Counted from the first letter of the stretch, positions 1 through 12,060 are shown. The stretch: 64,000 bases of DNA from Rhodocollybia butyracea (GCA_015501585.1 JADNRY010000246.1:1-64000); one strand, 5' to 3'. The notes: generated from the sequence alone by a model not told the origin. Translations and numbers: made by a program.

Positions 1-1498
1 CTTGCTTAGTTGTAGCACTTTTCCCCCCAAAACTTCAGCTTCATTGTACCTACCCATGTGGATGTAGGTTTCTGCCAAATTGGCCATGCCACGCAGAGTT
101 GCAGGATGCTCTTCTCCAACAGTTCCATGACAATGCTTTACTACATTTTGTAACAACTCTCTGACCCTGCCATTCACCTTCTTGAGAAAAAATGGATGCT
201 ACTTTATGACAGATATAGACTGCAGGCAAACTGGCTTCTTGATCACATAGGTGATGTGCATGTGGCAAAAGTTTGCGTTGAAATTGATACTCTTCATTTG
301 ATAATTCACCATATCCCGGGGTTGCATAGGATAACAAAAACATAGCCACATCTGCCAGGTTATGCCCAACTATGGTTTCCTGGGCACAGTGATGAACAAT
401 AGGATGAAAGGAGATTGAAAGCTCATCTATACTGTAAGATGCCAATGACAGCCTGGCAAGCTCATTAATGCTAGCTTTTATATCAGCCTCATTGGTAAAC
501 CTGGCCATAAAAGCCCTCAACCCATCTGTCATTGAGATGACTGCTTCTTCATCTTCACCAGGCAGCTTCCACACCTCTTCCAGCCTGACAGAGCCTCCAT
601 GATCAAAGAGTTTCGCAGGAATGGATAGATGGTGAAATAATGAACAGATTTGTAACAAAGCCTGTGCTGGTGGAGACAGAAAATCATAGGAAAGCCGAAA
701 TGCTGCCATGATGGTCAACTCATAGCTGGCCATGGTCTTCAATGGTACCTAAGCAGTGCATCATGCTTTTGTTTGAAGACCTCCAGGTAATCTCTAAGCT
801 GACACATGGGATGTTGAAAGACATATGTCCCAGCTGTTACAACTGCGAGCGCCTGACACCCTAGAGCATTGACTATGTCCACATGAGTTTCATGTGAATC
901 TTCCTCATGGGAAGATTTAAGAAGAAGCTCAATAGCTTCCTGCTCATTAAGGTCAGGCAATGTCGGAAATGGGTGATCTAGAGATGAAAGTGGAAGGATT
1001 TGCATGTCACGGCTTGTAATGAGAATGTTTCCATGATTGCAGCGGGGAATATATTTGTTTAGATCCACCCATGGTCAGCATTGTCAAATATCAAGAGCCA
1101 TCCCTCTGGCATACTTTCCAAGAACTGATGCACCTCCTTCACATCCTCAATAACATCAGCAGCATTTCCAAGAGCTTTGAAGCCAGCAGCAAGTGTTGAA
1201 TCGGAAGATGCATCAACAACCCAACAGTGCGAGAACCTACCATTCAATAAGATCAACTTCAAGTAACCTCAGATAAATATACCTACCTGGATGAATACTC
1301 ATGGGCAAATTTACGTGAAAGTTGAGTTTTACCTGTACCACCTCTTGCAATAATTGGAATGATGCGTTGCTGATTTATGAATGCTTTCCGAACACGTTCA
1401 ATGAATTCCCGCAAGGCCCTTCTATTAATTATTGATGGGGAGGTGAAGGCACAGCCCAGACTTGACGCAAAAGCAAAGATCCCACTATTGGCGCTCAA
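1..1498 (-). pseudogene. NB-ARC/TPR (NLR-like) gene, 3' end beyond window
   Basis: Minus-strand pieces read in order as a STAND NTPase of the fungal NLR type. Seen: a P-loop GGTGKT at 1342-1325 within the phrase IIARGGTGKTQL; after an intron a Walker B segment WLLIFDNAD (about 1100); then NILITSRD, a sensor-like motif (about 1020), and LGCQALAVVTAGTYV, resembling the GLPL region (about 850). Next comes a winged-helix-like part (740-300) and a start of TPR-like repeats (EEHPATLRGMANLAETY-type phrase, 50-130, in a shifted frame). Family knowledge: such proteins are proposed to sense non-self and trigger incompatibility or defence. The pieces are 60-230 aa long and lie in different frames; some breaks look like short introns, but the 50-200 region needs a frameshift, so the gene may be decayed. 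The C-terminal repeats lie left of the window. Confidence 0.7.
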
Positions 1499-1732
1499 AA
1501 TAAGGACATGAGCGTGTAAGGAATAAGGAATGTAGGATTCAAGATCAAGAGATGGGTTTGCATTTTCTAGAATGAGAAGTGTGATCGATCATCGAATTCC
1601 ATTCATCAATCCCTGTCTCGAGACCATCTTCCGAATTTGCATTCCATGTGATGAACAAAAAGCTGATGAACATTGATAAATTTTTTTGGGTATAAGTTTC
1701 AACAGAACTCTTACTCTGACCATGTCCGAATT

Positions 1733-2438
1733 CTAGCCACTATTTCCTCCATTACATCTGGCTGTTCGCATGTAATAATATAACTCGAGCCGAGAAAAGC
1801 TTGAAAGCTTTTGAAGAATTTTCTCTCGACCGACAAAGTCTTTGCTGGGAGGAGGGCAACGAAGAACACTGTCGATATTCCGCTGTGGCTGAATGATGGA
1901 GGAGTTTGGGCTCTTGGATAATCCAGTTATGAGTAACTTGGTCCCGTCCAACAACTGTAAAAGTAGACCGGTCTGCAACGAAAACCTGATGCACCCTCTA
2001 ATATAGGCCGGCGAAGCAGCTTCCACAATGATTAAGAAGTGCAACCGTATATCAATTAAACTGGCCTCTTACGTTGACTGAAATTGTGATGGTCACAACT
2101 CACAATACTCTTGTGCTATCAGTGCAGAAGTCTCCATCGTCGCAAACTGCAGAATGGGTTCTGAATCGATGATGGTGGTAGTGGTAGAAATCGGAACAGC
2201 TGACACCTTTATCATCTTATTACCGGTGTCAAAAATACTACTTACCAGATTTAGGGGCAGCCAAACTCTGAAGTCGCTTGTTCATATCTCGAGACGTTTT
2301 CTTGGTGGGGTGTGGAGCTTGGTGCCAGATGTGGAGTGCTTGTGGGCTAGGTAGATTAGCAGTTAGGATGGTAAGCGGTACTAGGATGCGAGTCGGTGTT
2401 GGGACGCCGGGAGGGGTTCCTTGAACAGTTGAACTCAT
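1733..2438 (-). pseudogene. N-terminal part of the NLR-like locus, or a second NLR remnant
   Basis: A minus-strand start at 2438 (MSSTVQGTPP...) is followed by a plausible intron (GTAAGT near 2238 to CAG near 2152) and an exon with ETSALIAQEY. Further down, 1990-1800 reads PPPSKDFVGREKILQKLSSF, the typical linker just before the NB-ARC domain of basidiomycete NLRs ('...F.GRE.IL.KL..F'). It is followed in another frame by SARVILLHANSQM and then breaks off. A P-loop should come next, but the nearest one, at 1342, is preceded by a different leader (SIINRRALREFIERVRKAF). So either an intron or insertion separates the parts, or two NLR remnants lie head to tail. Function cannot be stated beyond the family assignment. 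Confidence 0.45.
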
Positions 2439-2469
2439 TTTTCGAAAAACAGAAGAAAGCAATAAAAAG

Positions 2470-4920
2470 AAAGGATAGTACATATTACATTCTATAAAGC
2501 AAGGCTACAGTAAATAGATACACATCAAAAGTACAGATACAGGCTCTACATACACAACTACTTACACACATTACTAGAAATACACATTTGAAATGATTCG
2601 CTAAATGAACTCAGGACTTGTCAATCGTGGCAGTTAAGTATCTTCATCCACAGCTGGCTCATCGATGAGAAACTCTGTAAGTCAACAGTAACAGCATCAC
2701 CCATAGGGATTGTGCCCCCCATCCCCATTCACCCCACACTCTGTATCCATACAAGCCCACGACTCCTTCGACGGCATTTTCCTTATTACCAAAGGCATAG
2801 TAACATCAATAAGTAGGTACATAACTCGACTTCTCAGAGGATCGCCACTCATTAGGGTTAACAAACTTCTCTAAATCTTCCGATACCAAGTATTTGTGTT
2901 TGAACTCCATCTTGCGTACGACGTTGCGTGCTTCCCTTGCTCTTAGAGCATCACGGGTGCGTTGTTCATTTCAGAAGCGTTGGTTAGCGAGGATTTGGTG
3001 TTGATGGTGTTTGTTGGCTCATTGGATTGGGGAAGCGACTGTGGGTGGAGGATCGGAAGCAGTGTTGGGGTTGTTGGGTTGAGGAGCATTGAGGAGGGAC
3101 GGAGGGACGGTAGACATTGGAATCTGTGAATGACGGCGATTTCGAGGGGGGAGGGAGGGATATGAATGGGGTGGTGGTAGGAAGTGCGTGAGATGTTGGG
3201 TTGGCCACTATAAAATAGAGATTTTTGGTCAATGTCAATGATAATGGAGAAGCGATTGATTAAGTACTCACCTGCGTGATAGGGGATATCAGTGACCCCG
3301 AACGAGATCAAATTACTATAGGAGATGCAGCGCTGCTACCATCGCGGAATGAACAAGCACTGGAACGTTTAAAGTTGTTGTTCTCTTGGAAATCTTCCGA
3401 GGCCCTCTTTCTCTTCTTACCAGCAACTTCGGGGGATTTGGGCGTATGATTGCTGCTGGGGGGTTCCAGCCGATGTAGTATCAAGCCACTGCGGGGTGGA
3501 TGCCGGAGATCCCGTTGGAGGCTGAGTAAGTTGAACGGGAGAATATTGAGCGGGAGAGAGGAATTTGAATGGGGTGTGTCCAACCAGGCGTAGATCTAGT
3601 GCTGTGTGATTCGGGGCTGGTGAGGTTAGGGGAACCACAGGATATGGATGTGAACATGGGATAGGTGCGCCTCCGTGAATCTCCATTGGAGAGGTTAAAT
3701 CTCGCATGGATCTGCTACGATCCCGACTAGCTGTATAAGGTGAAGGCGTGTATGCCGAAGGCGATGAAATGCACGGCGAATAAAACTTGGCGGATATAGA
3801 ACATGTCATCTTGGATTTTCTATGCATGAGCGAAGGAGTCGCCGTAAGTATCTGGGATGACAAAGACAAGGGAGTAGAAGACCCTCGCCTGGTCGAAAAA
3901 ACCTTGGGTTGAGACTGAAGATGGCGATGTTCGTTGAGAAGAGAAGAGAAGAGCGAGAGGGGGGGACGATATGGAGGGAGGCCCAGGAACAAGGGGATGT
4001 GTCCAACCGAGGATGAATTGGTATCGATGAAGAGGGGAAAGGTGCCTGTGATGTTAGTGTGCTCGTTCCCAATGGCACCAGAGGCACGAGGCTCCGTGGT
4101 ATCGATGCCACGTCGCTTCTTTCTTGGCCGGGCATTATGCGAAAGAGAACTAGCTTGTGAGTCTCGGGGCTGCGGGGATGGTGACGATACTGGCGGGGAT
4201 ATGAATGAAACGAGGATGAGGTCGAGGGCGTAAACCAAGAGGGCGTCAATGGGGTTGTTGATGCATTCGGAGGAATGTCGATTGCGCAAAATCCCGATGT
4301 CTGTTGCTGCGGCACGGATATCAATACAGGGATGCAGGAAACGATGAGGGCACTGGCGTGTAGATGCTTGACAACTGTGGTGAGGAATTGTTGTGCTGAG
4401 GGATGTGCTGTGGCGGACACCACATTCCCTGTCCAGAGGGATAGGGACTGACACAATTCAGCAGGAAGAATGGCTTCGGAATTTGGTGAAGTGTATGAGA
4501 AGACGGCGAGTGAAATTCCCCAGGTTGGTTAATCTGAGCCCTAGCAGATCCTCTTAACGCCATTCTCAATAGATTTTCACCCCGGTGGTAGTTGGGATCA
4601 CTGAGTGTGTTGTCATTTGTCGCGTCAGGATGGAAAAGAGGGATTGGTAGCAGCTTGCGTTCTACTAGAATGCACATTAGTATTTCAGAGCTATGAGCGC
4701 AAGTACTTGCCTTGAACTTCATCCTATTCCGTTGATCATCCAGCCAATCCTCGGACGCCTTATTTTGCCATGAAAGCCTTGGAGAGAAAGAACAAGCGCG
4801 CGCTTACCCAGCGGCCCGGGTTGACTGCCGCATCATCCGGCCTCCATCGAGCTCCATCGCTCTTGCATCGATAAATCTGCTATAGGATGATAAAAAATCG
4901 CGATTAAATTCAATTCTGAT
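2470..4920 (-). CDS. Family F copy 1: Ser/Pro-rich protein with basic clusters, unrecognised
   Basis: I do not recognise this gene. The first exon would start at 4722 (MKFK) and be followed by an apparent GC-AG intron. The longest open stretch (4454-3417, 345 aa) is rich in Ser, Pro, Thr and His, with the basic cluster ARPRKKRRG. After a further break comes VAGKKRKRASEDF (about 3420), a second nuclear-signal-like cluster, then an intron GTGAGT...TAG (3270-3210) and a C-terminal segment with a charged helix-like phrase (ALRAREARNVVRKMEFKHKYLVSEDLEKFVNPNEW, shown here only by its ends ALRAREARN and FVNPNEW; 2950-2840). The same order recurs in at least four other copies, so the architecture is real, although stops and frameshifts in the C-terminal exon suggest this copy is degraded. 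A conserved box AGCGCGCGCTTAC lies about 75 bp upstream. A nuclear protein is a guess from the basic clusters only. Confidence 0.4.
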
Positions 4921-5129
4921 GACTCACCCGCACAGCGTAGATAGGGAAAGCTGGTGAGAATTACTATATCTAGTCTATACTGCTGCCATCGTTTGGGTTT
5001 TAAAAAATCGGGAATGAAAAAGGAAATGTGCTAGAAAGTGTGCAGTGATCTTTATCTTATCAACACATTAGACTTGAGTACTGTAATGGCTTGGGATTTG
5101 AGTGATGCCAAGCGATGTCAAGTCTTAAT

Positions 5130-5433
5130 AGACTGGTTCCTTTCCAAGACCGTTGAGGGCGTTATTCTTGAGGCCGGGTTCCTAATCCAAGATTACCGAA
5201 ACTAGATGGACTGCTCTCCAAAACTGTGGATGTTTGTCCCGAGTCGTAGGCTCAATACCATATCTGGCTCGTGTGTCCGGACCTATATCAACAGTGCATG
5301 TCAGATTCAGTAACGAAATAGATCCTTCGACGGCAAGACCAACATGGGGAATGCAAACAGTGACAGGCTACTAGTACTACAGCCTACGCAAGACATGCAC
5401 TAATGATGTTATTCAAACAGAATGATATAAATG
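5130..5433 (+). promoter_or_regulatory. Conserved promoter of the unit A hydrophobin
   Basis: About 304 bp here match 15,219-15,522 with only three mismatches that I can count, far more similar than the leader region just downstream. It ends in GATATAAATG, giving a TATA box at 5426-5430, about 85 bp before the hydrophobin ATG. An ATG inside the TATA context (5431) is in frame with the coding region but would lie at or before the transcription start. Confidence 0.7.
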
Positions 5434-5514
5434 TTTCTCGAAGATGACAGAAAGTATTCCCTCGAACAACCGACAGTCGTTGTTCAAGCGCTATTCTTCT
5501 CACCTCTACTTATC

Positions 5515-5962
5515 ATGCAGTTGAAACTCGCTTTTGTCGCCGCCAGCCTCACTACTCTCGCAGGTGCCACTGACTTCCCGCCCGCCAGCGACTGCCCCGT
5601 CGGCCCTATTCAGTGCTGCGCCACCGTCGAAGATGTTGCCCAAGCCGCCTCTAGCTCCACAACCCTTGAGGTCCTTTCAATCATAGGCGTCGACATCAGC
5701 AGTTTGTACGGGCTCATAGGTCTTACTTGTTACCCCATTGGCCCTTACTCTGGTAGCTGGTAAGCCTGTTTTCCAGTTGTATCTTCTTTGAAGCTTGGTA
5801 CTAAGAGTCATTGCTTCTGTAGCGATTCTCAAGCTCTGTGCTGCACAGGCCCCTCAACTATTGGTAACAGTATAGCAAATCTTTTATGACTCCATTACTG
5901 ACTTACACTCTACAGAGGGTCTCGTCTCCATCGGCTGTACTCCCGTCACTCTCGGAATCTGA
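5515..5962 (+). CDS. Class I hydrophobin, intact
   Basis: Small secreted amphipathic protein that self-assembles at air-water or cell-wall surfaces (family knowledge). Three exons: 5515-5759, 5823-5863 and 5916-5962, joined by introns of 63 and 52 bp with GT...AG ends, give 110 aa. The signal peptide is MQLKLAFVAASLTTLAGA. The eight cysteines follow the hydrophobin pattern: C-x6-CC-x36-C-x9-C-x5-CC-x13-C, ending seven residues after the last Cys. The start at 5515 is chosen because it directly begins the signal peptide; an in-frame ATG at 5431 overlaps the TATA box. The last two introns separate Cys4 from Cys5 and Cys7 from Cys8. A near-identical promoter and a broken paralogue lie about 10.09 kb to the right. 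Class I rather than II is judged from the spacing and basidiomycete context. Confidence 0.93.
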
Positions 5963-6164
5963 GTGTAACGGCGTGGCTCCACAAGAACTGAACGGAGTGA
6001 ATTGAGTTTCTGGGAACATATCCCTTGTTCTGGTCCCCTCATAGAGCCATTTTCTTGCCCCTGTGGTTGATCTGAAAAATGGGAGAGATAGTGTAGGACC
6101 TGGGTGTTGTCACTGATGGCGACAGGATGCGAAAGAGTGTAAAGACTATAGTGATTATAATTAA

Positions 6165-6905
6165 ACAATATTGAATACACATCAAAGTACGATAGAGGAT
6201 ACAAACTTGTACATTAGAAATACTTACACATTGAAGTGTATCTACCACTAAGCACTACTCAATGAACTCACAAGAAGGTGGGAGAATCATGAAGGAGGGG
6301 AGGAGTCCACTGCCACTGTCCAGCCGAGAATGACTTGATGGCAAGGGGAAAGGTGATGTTGGTGTGTTGGTGGCGTCCCCGAGGTACGGGACCTACTGGC
6401 GCCACATAACTTCATCAGGAAAAGTGTTTTTTTCCTAGGGGACCAAGGGTGGCCTAAGGAAAACTAGGTGACCTATGAACCCCATGGCATCCTAGGATTT
6501 GGTACTTGTCTTAAGGGACTCACAGTTTCCCAGGATTCCTAGGAAGTCCTATGAAGACCAGGGCAAAACTGGGTTTTCCTTAGTTTTCCCTGGTTTTCCC
6601 AAAGTTGTCCTGGAATTGTCCTGAGGTATCCTAGGATATCCTAGGATATTCTAAGAAATCCTGAGAAGTCCTGGGAAGCTGTGAGTCCCTTAAGACAAGT
6701 GCCAAATCCTAGGATGACATAGGATTCATAGGTCACCTAGTTTTCCTTAGGCCACCCTTGGTCCCCTAGGAAAAAAACACTTTTCCTGATGTTTATGGTT
6801 GCTTAAAGTACTCTTTCTTAGTCAAGCATTGCTCAGGCACTGCTACAGAGGGAGAATTAGTGTATAAGTCTTGGGGCTGCAGAAATGATGATACTTATGG
6901 AACAT
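6165..6905 (-). repeat. Family F, truncated copy in unit A
   Basis: The stretch after the hydrophobin matches the 3' end of family F (ACACATCAAAGTACGATA..., compare 2,520 and 60,390) and then jumps to the family's middle region (CAAGGGGAAAGGTGATGTTGG, TCTTGGGGCTGC; compare 4,030-4,190). The basic-cluster exon and the 5' part are missing. It is interrupted by the palindromic element at 6,413-6,791. It cannot encode the full product. Confidence 0.65.
6413..6791. mobile_element. Palindromic foldback MITE (379 bp)
   Basis: The two halves are long inverted copies of each other: the left arm begins CATCAGGAAAAGTGTTTTTTT and the right arm ends with its complement ...CCTGATG, with arms of well over 100 bp (CCTAGGGGACCAAGG, GGCCTAAGGAAAACTAGG and others recur inverted). 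The paralogous site in unit B (about 16,511-16,520, CATAACTTTATGG) lacks it, so the ends are defined by an empty site. Comparison suggests a TT target duplication. No coding capacity. The superfamily is not certain. Confidence 0.9.
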
Positions 6906-8000
6906 TTTTGACTTGACCTTAATCCTAAGCTCTACTACTGAGAGGATGAACACATTTGTCATTTGCAATATTTATCTCGAGTGCAACATTTGACTTCAAT
7001 ACCTGTCTCAACAATAGGCTCTGTGCAAGCCTAAGCAATATACCTAGAGTTCAAGCTAGAGTTAGATGACATTTGATTTTTGCGAAAAATTTGTCCGCCT
7101 AATCCACTACTTCCTTGGGACTCTCAAACTTCTGTATTCCGAAGTCAGCCATTTCCGCATTCAAAATATCATATGCAGCCCTAGTTGAACTTGAGCCAAT
7201 CGTGGTCCCAAGAAGTAGGGTATACCACTCTGTGCCTTAGATTGACAGAAGTTGTCAACTGGAAAAGTCGCAACAAGAAGCTAAAGGGGCTTACCGCCGT
7301 TTCGAATCACGACTTTCGGAGACTGGTTGGACAGAGCTCGACCTTTCAAGATATGTGTCTCGATTGATTTTCCGTATCTTTTCACGGATCCATCCATGAC
7401 ATATTCAAATCTGCGTCGCCCTAGTCATTCAATGTTCCCAAACAGTTAGTAGAAGGCCGTACTTGAAATTCGGATTGGATGTTGAATAAGCTTTGTGACG
7501 AGGACTGTTGGCTTCAGCTCCATCGCCAAACTTGAATTCAATCTTGTATGTTCCCTTGACAAAGTAGCTCTGAAGTTTTTGGTCATATGAAAAGTGGTCC
7601 AGTAAGACGAGTGTCACCCACTTTTAGCATATCAGTTGTGGGGTTGGGATTAGGATCATGTAACATCCATTGCTCATTTCTCTTGAAGTACTAAAAATCC
7701 AAATATTATTGGTCAAATGTATGAATATTGGAAACAAGTTCACCAACATATTTGACAGTGGGACTACAAGAGACGTATCAATAATAGCATGGAGTGCCAC
7801 CAACCCCAGGATGAGTTTGAACTAGGAGCCAAGCTAGTAAGAGCAGCACTAAATTCAACTGGCCTTTCTACGCTCTCATATTTATCGGTTTCTTTCAACT
7901 TTAAACACATAGTACATGCATGTAATCATTATAAAAATCGGTTTCCGCACAAATCTGTCCCAAAATGCGCCCAAACTGGACTTTTCTCTCCACAGGCTTA
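6905..8000. other. Non-coding tail of duplicated unit A
   Basis: No gene is supported. Up to about 7,820 the sequence matches 16,625-18,030. The empty target site for the unit B MITE is preserved at 7546-7553 (GTATGTTC). Confidence 0.6.
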
Positions 8001-10150
8001 ACGCGCCTTGAAGTCAACAACGAAAATTTCTTTCTACGCTGAAAGGGTCCCTTGGGTGCTCTTATTGAGATTCTGGGAAAGCTACTGGTCGTTGAATGTG
8101 TCTCGAGTCCAATGAAGGGATTCTGTGATTCATTACATTGTGTACGTCAGCTGCTCACTTGCCTACAGCTTTCTTTTGATTTTTATATCAGGTATCTCCT
8201 TTAGACTCACAACTGGTACAGATCATGCAAGTATTTTGTTGAAAATCCCCGGAAAGAGAACCTCGTCAACATCCATAGTTCTTCATGCTCAAAATTCACT
8301 GAAAGTCTGGATTTCTTTTTCACTTTTACTCATCACAATAATGTATCGAGTTATTGACAGCATTTTTATGGTTTTCTGACGTCGAACAATGCTTGAATTT
8401 GTCTTTCGCTACTTTTCAAGTCTCTTGATTCACTGGTGGGCACATCGGGCTGCTCGGATGTAGTAAGCTAAGCCGGCGCTTAATTCATCAGACCAAAAGG
8501 GCCGAGTAAACTGACAGACTCTATACACATCGTAAGATCGTGTTATATGTGTGTTTATAAGAGACTACGTGAATATGCCATCCAACTCAGATCAGCAAAA
8601 CATGGGTGAGCTGGCGCCGTTGTCAGGCACTATACAGCCGTTTCCAGCGGCCCCCAGCGCTGTACAGTGCCGGAAAGCGGCCTCCCGTGCACCCACGTTG
8701 TGCTGATCGGCAGCCGAGCTTCAGTCATACTAGCTTAACATTTCATATGCACCAATTTCAAATGAATGACACTTATTAGTCCTTATATTGCATGTTTTGT
8801 TCCATCATCAATCTACTCACATGCTACATATATGATTCAACTTCACACTTCATATACACCAACCTCATCTCGACATGGTCGTTAGAAGATCATCACGACT
8901 CCACTGTATGCTATTGTTTCAAAGCTACATACAGAGGAACAGACAGTGAGCCTGACAGCAGGGATGTTCCGCATAGTTGGCACCGGGTGCAGTTGTCTAG
9001 ATTGCCTTTTACTCTAATTATTGTACTTTACAACTTGTGGTGCATCCGTGGATGTGAACTACGTCACAACTGACCACTCGCTGGAGTCGACGCGTGACGC
9101 AACCTTCCAAGAGCATGTAAGTGTGTTTGTGGCATGTACAAATATGAAAAGTATAATAAAACAACCTCCCCCTCTTTGTTCCTTCCCTCCTTCAACTGCG
9201 CCGCTCTGACCTATATTTTCTTTTGAGTTGACCTGGTTTGTCTTACCGCGCATCTATCTATCCGCTAAATATAATCACCATGAGCCTGAGGCTTGAGCAC
9301 CATCGAACCCGCACTGGCTCGTATCATGACAAGTGTCCGTCGTAATTTTTCCGAGGACAGCCTCGCCCCTGTAAAATCATACTCTCCCATGTCTACTCCT
9401 GCATACAAATTGAAATAGGCTAAAGTTAAAGACCGGTCTCAACTTGAAGCGGACCTTGAGAAAGCAGAGAATGACCCTAAACTTTAACTCAACCGAAGTA
9501 AACAACTGTGTACGCTACTGATACTGTCATTGGTCAGATATCTGAATAAGCCCTCACAGATGATCATCATATATGCGGAGAGCGAGCATGAATCAGCATT
9601 AATCATTTTTCGCTTCATACCATCACTCCAACAGTCAACCGCGCAGACCTTGACCACTCGACATTCAAGCTTATTCAAGCCCAAGGCTTTTCAAGTTCTA
9701 AGCCTGCTAACCTAATAATGAACAGGGAGACTCAGTTCAATGCTTAATTCTCAATATGTGGAACTAATTGGAAGTGGCACAGTATTGAATATACAGTAAG
9801 GAGCCATTGAATGCTGCCTACAGAAGAACTACTGATACGAGATCCTCTGCAGGCCATTAATAGTCCTCAGACTCGCTCAAGCGGCTGATACCATACAAAG
9901 GGAGAAGCCAATGTACCACCCCCGACAGCCCATTCCATACCTCTGCCATCTAAAGAATGAAGATTAGGTTTCTGTCATATTGCCCTCCACCATACATCAT
10001 TCATCGGGTCCCCACTTTTACCGACCTAGTCAGCTCTTGCCAAACAATTAACTTACTCGCTCCCATTATTTGATGAATTAATGGCCTTAACTTACTGGCT
10101 GGGACCAAGAATTCAATAATCAAATGTTGTTCACCTGATGGAGGTCCAGT
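8000..10150. other. Region without a recognisable gene
   Basis: Only short open frames without family resemblance. The phrase KVKDRSQLEADLEKAENDPKL around 9,425-9,487 is flanked by stops and may be a relic of a coiled-coil or retroelement gag protein; I cannot name it. A small inverted repeat lies at 8,591-8,708. Confidence 0.4.
8591..8708. repeat. Short element with 18-bp imperfect terminal inverted repeats
   Basis: ATCAGCAAAACATGGGTG at the left end is answered by CACCCACGTTGTGCTGAT at the right end (inverted, two mismatches), enclosing about 80 bp of GC-rich sequence. It may be a small MITE or a structured spacer. No target duplication was identified. Confidence 0.5.
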
Positions 10151-10179
10151 AACTCCGTCATTGTGCTATTACTGGCTTC

Positions 10180-10185
10180 TATAAA
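10180..10185 (+). promoter_or_regulatory. TATA box of the FAD oxidoreductase gene
   Basis: TATAAA 44-49 bp upstream of the ATG at 10229; its position argues against the earlier in-frame ATG at 10163. Confidence 0.5.
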
Positions 10186-10228
10186 GTCAGCTTTACTCGA
10201 TTGTACGAGTCAAGCTGCTACTGGTACC

Positions 10229-12060
10229 ATGATATTCAGACCTTCCCTTTACTTTGCCGGACTATACTTGTCGTCTGTGGCTCTTGCTGAGACTGTCTGT
10301 ATTGTTGGGGCTGGGCCAGCGGGGCTTACTGTCGCAAAGGGGCTCGAGGACAAGGGCTATCAGACAATTGTCTTCGATAAAAACCCACACTTTGGAGGGA
10401 AGTGTCAGTCATACTACGACGACAAGTGCGTGTATTTGACTTCCATATCATAGTTCGATGATATGAAGACCCAATTCCAGAGGGATATATCATCCCATGG
10501 GTGCTTTACTCTATGCACCAGAAACATACAAGCAAACTCTGCCTATAATTAAGGCATCTGGTGTTCGGTCACTGCCTCTCTCCTATGATATTCCCTTGGT
10601 TATATACAACGACAACGGAACTACTAAAGAGCAAAAATTTAAGTTATCTGATGTGACCAAACAGCCCCGGTTCAAAGCTGAAATTGACAAGTACAATCGT
10701 TTGTGGACGCAGTCTGCTCCGAAACTGATAATAGGCTATACGGTCCGTAGGTTCGCAGGTGCCGCCAAGCTAGAGCTGATAATCTTATAGCACGGCGTTG
10801 AGGATTTAACCATGTCAACCTTCGATTGGTTGAAAGCAAATGATCTTCCTTTACTCCTTCTCTTATTCCTCAATGGCATGGCCCCGTATGGGTATGGGGA
10901 TATGAGAGAAACACCGATTGTAAGTATGTTTGTATGAATTAAATATTGCTGGACTGATCTATATTCTAGCTCTATATGCTCACTCTCTTCACGCCGGATA
11001 TTTTGGCGTTCTTTGCTGCTCAGCGTGATGGATATGTCGTAGGTAAGCCTATCTCAATTGCTTATCGTGACCGCGGACTATTTATTAAACCCTTTCAATG
11101 ATTAGATTTCCAGAAGGTGTTTGAACAATATGCAAAGACGATTAACAGCACATTTCATCTCAACTCTGCAATTACAAAGATTGGTGTGAACAAAATTTTT
11201 TCCATTGTTTGCTAGCTTACCTGAGCATTTTAGATCGACATGGAAGTCCCACTATCACCTATTTGGTAAATGGCTCGACCATAGCTGTAACACAACATTG
11301 TGACAAATTAGTCCTGGCCTTCCCTCCGGTCATTCGTGCTCTCAATGATGCTCACCTTGATGTTTCTTCCGCCGAGCAATCTGTATTTTCTCCAGTTGGT
11401 GTCACGAAATACTGGTCAGGTGCAGTCAGCATGATTACTCCAGGTGCAACTGCTTTCGCCAGCTTTCAGACACTCCTTGGCTTCCTTGGGCGCAATGCTA
11501 CCTTCGATCAGCTTGAATCAGCATTGCCTGAAGCAAAGGGAGCACCTATTGCTTTCCTTAGTCTCTTCAACGTATCTAGCATAGCGACCACTTGGTCGTG
11601 GGGAAAGTATCGGAGCAATCAAACTCTGGCGGAAGCACGAAGTTTGCTCAAAACAGTACTTTCCAAAGTCAACAAACGTCATCCGGGAGACAGCACTTCA
11701 CCATCCACACCAATCACAGAAGAAGACATCAAGGAGTTCAAAGAGTGGGATTATTTCCCCCATTACGATAAAACAGATTTGGACTCTGGAGTTTACATGA
11801 GACTTGACAGTCTACAAGGACAACAGAATACCTACTACGCATCTGGGCTCAACGGTTTTGAGGCCGTGGAGTTTGCTATTCGTGCAGGAAACGATATAGT
11901 GGAGCGCATTACAAAGTCTACTACCGCTCAAATTACAATCCCAGGCCAAGGTACCCAAGGTAAGCCTCTTTATTATCTCTTAATCTAGCTTCTTGAACGA
12001 CATCTGTTATGAATTCTGTTTCCAGAGTCATGGGCGTTGAACGTAATCCCAGAACAGTGA
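10229..12060 (+). CDS. Secreted FAD-dependent oxidoreductase (amine-oxidase fold)
   Basis: Seven exons (10229-10425, 10481-10742, 10791-10919, 10970-11042, 11106-11183, 11234-11959, 12026-12060) join in frame to 499 aa without a stop. Residues 1-20 (MIFRPSLYFAGLYLSSVALA) form a signal peptide. The FAD-binding Rossmann motif follows at once: CIVGAGPAGLTVAKGLEDKG, then VFDKNPHFGGKC, the 'GG motif' typical of flavin monooxygenase/amine-oxidase-like proteins. Several Asn-x-Ser/Thr sites fit secretion. The C-terminal FAD-contact region is YYASGLNGFEAVEFAIRAG. Family knowledge: such mushroom proteins are annotated as FAD/NAD(P)-binding proteins and resemble beta-cyclopiazonate dehydrogenase-like oxidases; substrate unknown. 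It lies alone in the spacer between the duplicated units. The gene looks functional. Confidence 0.88.

Larger units (their letters stand above)
2470..7820. repeat. Segmental duplication, unit A
   Basis: This segment is collinear with 12,560-18,030. Matching landmarks: family F gene (2.5-4.9 vs 12.6-15.0 kb), hydrophobin ATG (5,515 vs 15,603), truncated F copy (6.17 vs 16.26 kb) and the shared tail ending near ...AGAGACGTATCAATAATAGCA (7,770 vs 17,980). The offset is about 10,084-10,093 bp around the hydrophobins. Unit A carries one private insertion (6,413-6,791). Tandem duplication with about 4.7 kb of unique DNA between the units is the simplest reading. Confidence 0.9.

Noticed and set aside
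5431..5514. Upstream in-frame ATG of the hydrophobin (28 extra residues)
   Set aside because: The ATG overlaps the TATA element, and the extension would bury the signal peptide; the homologous region in the paralogue is diverged with indels.
10163..10228. Upstream in-frame ATG of the FAD oxidoreductase
   Set aside because: It lies before the TATAAA box at 10,180, and the signal peptide starts at 10,229.
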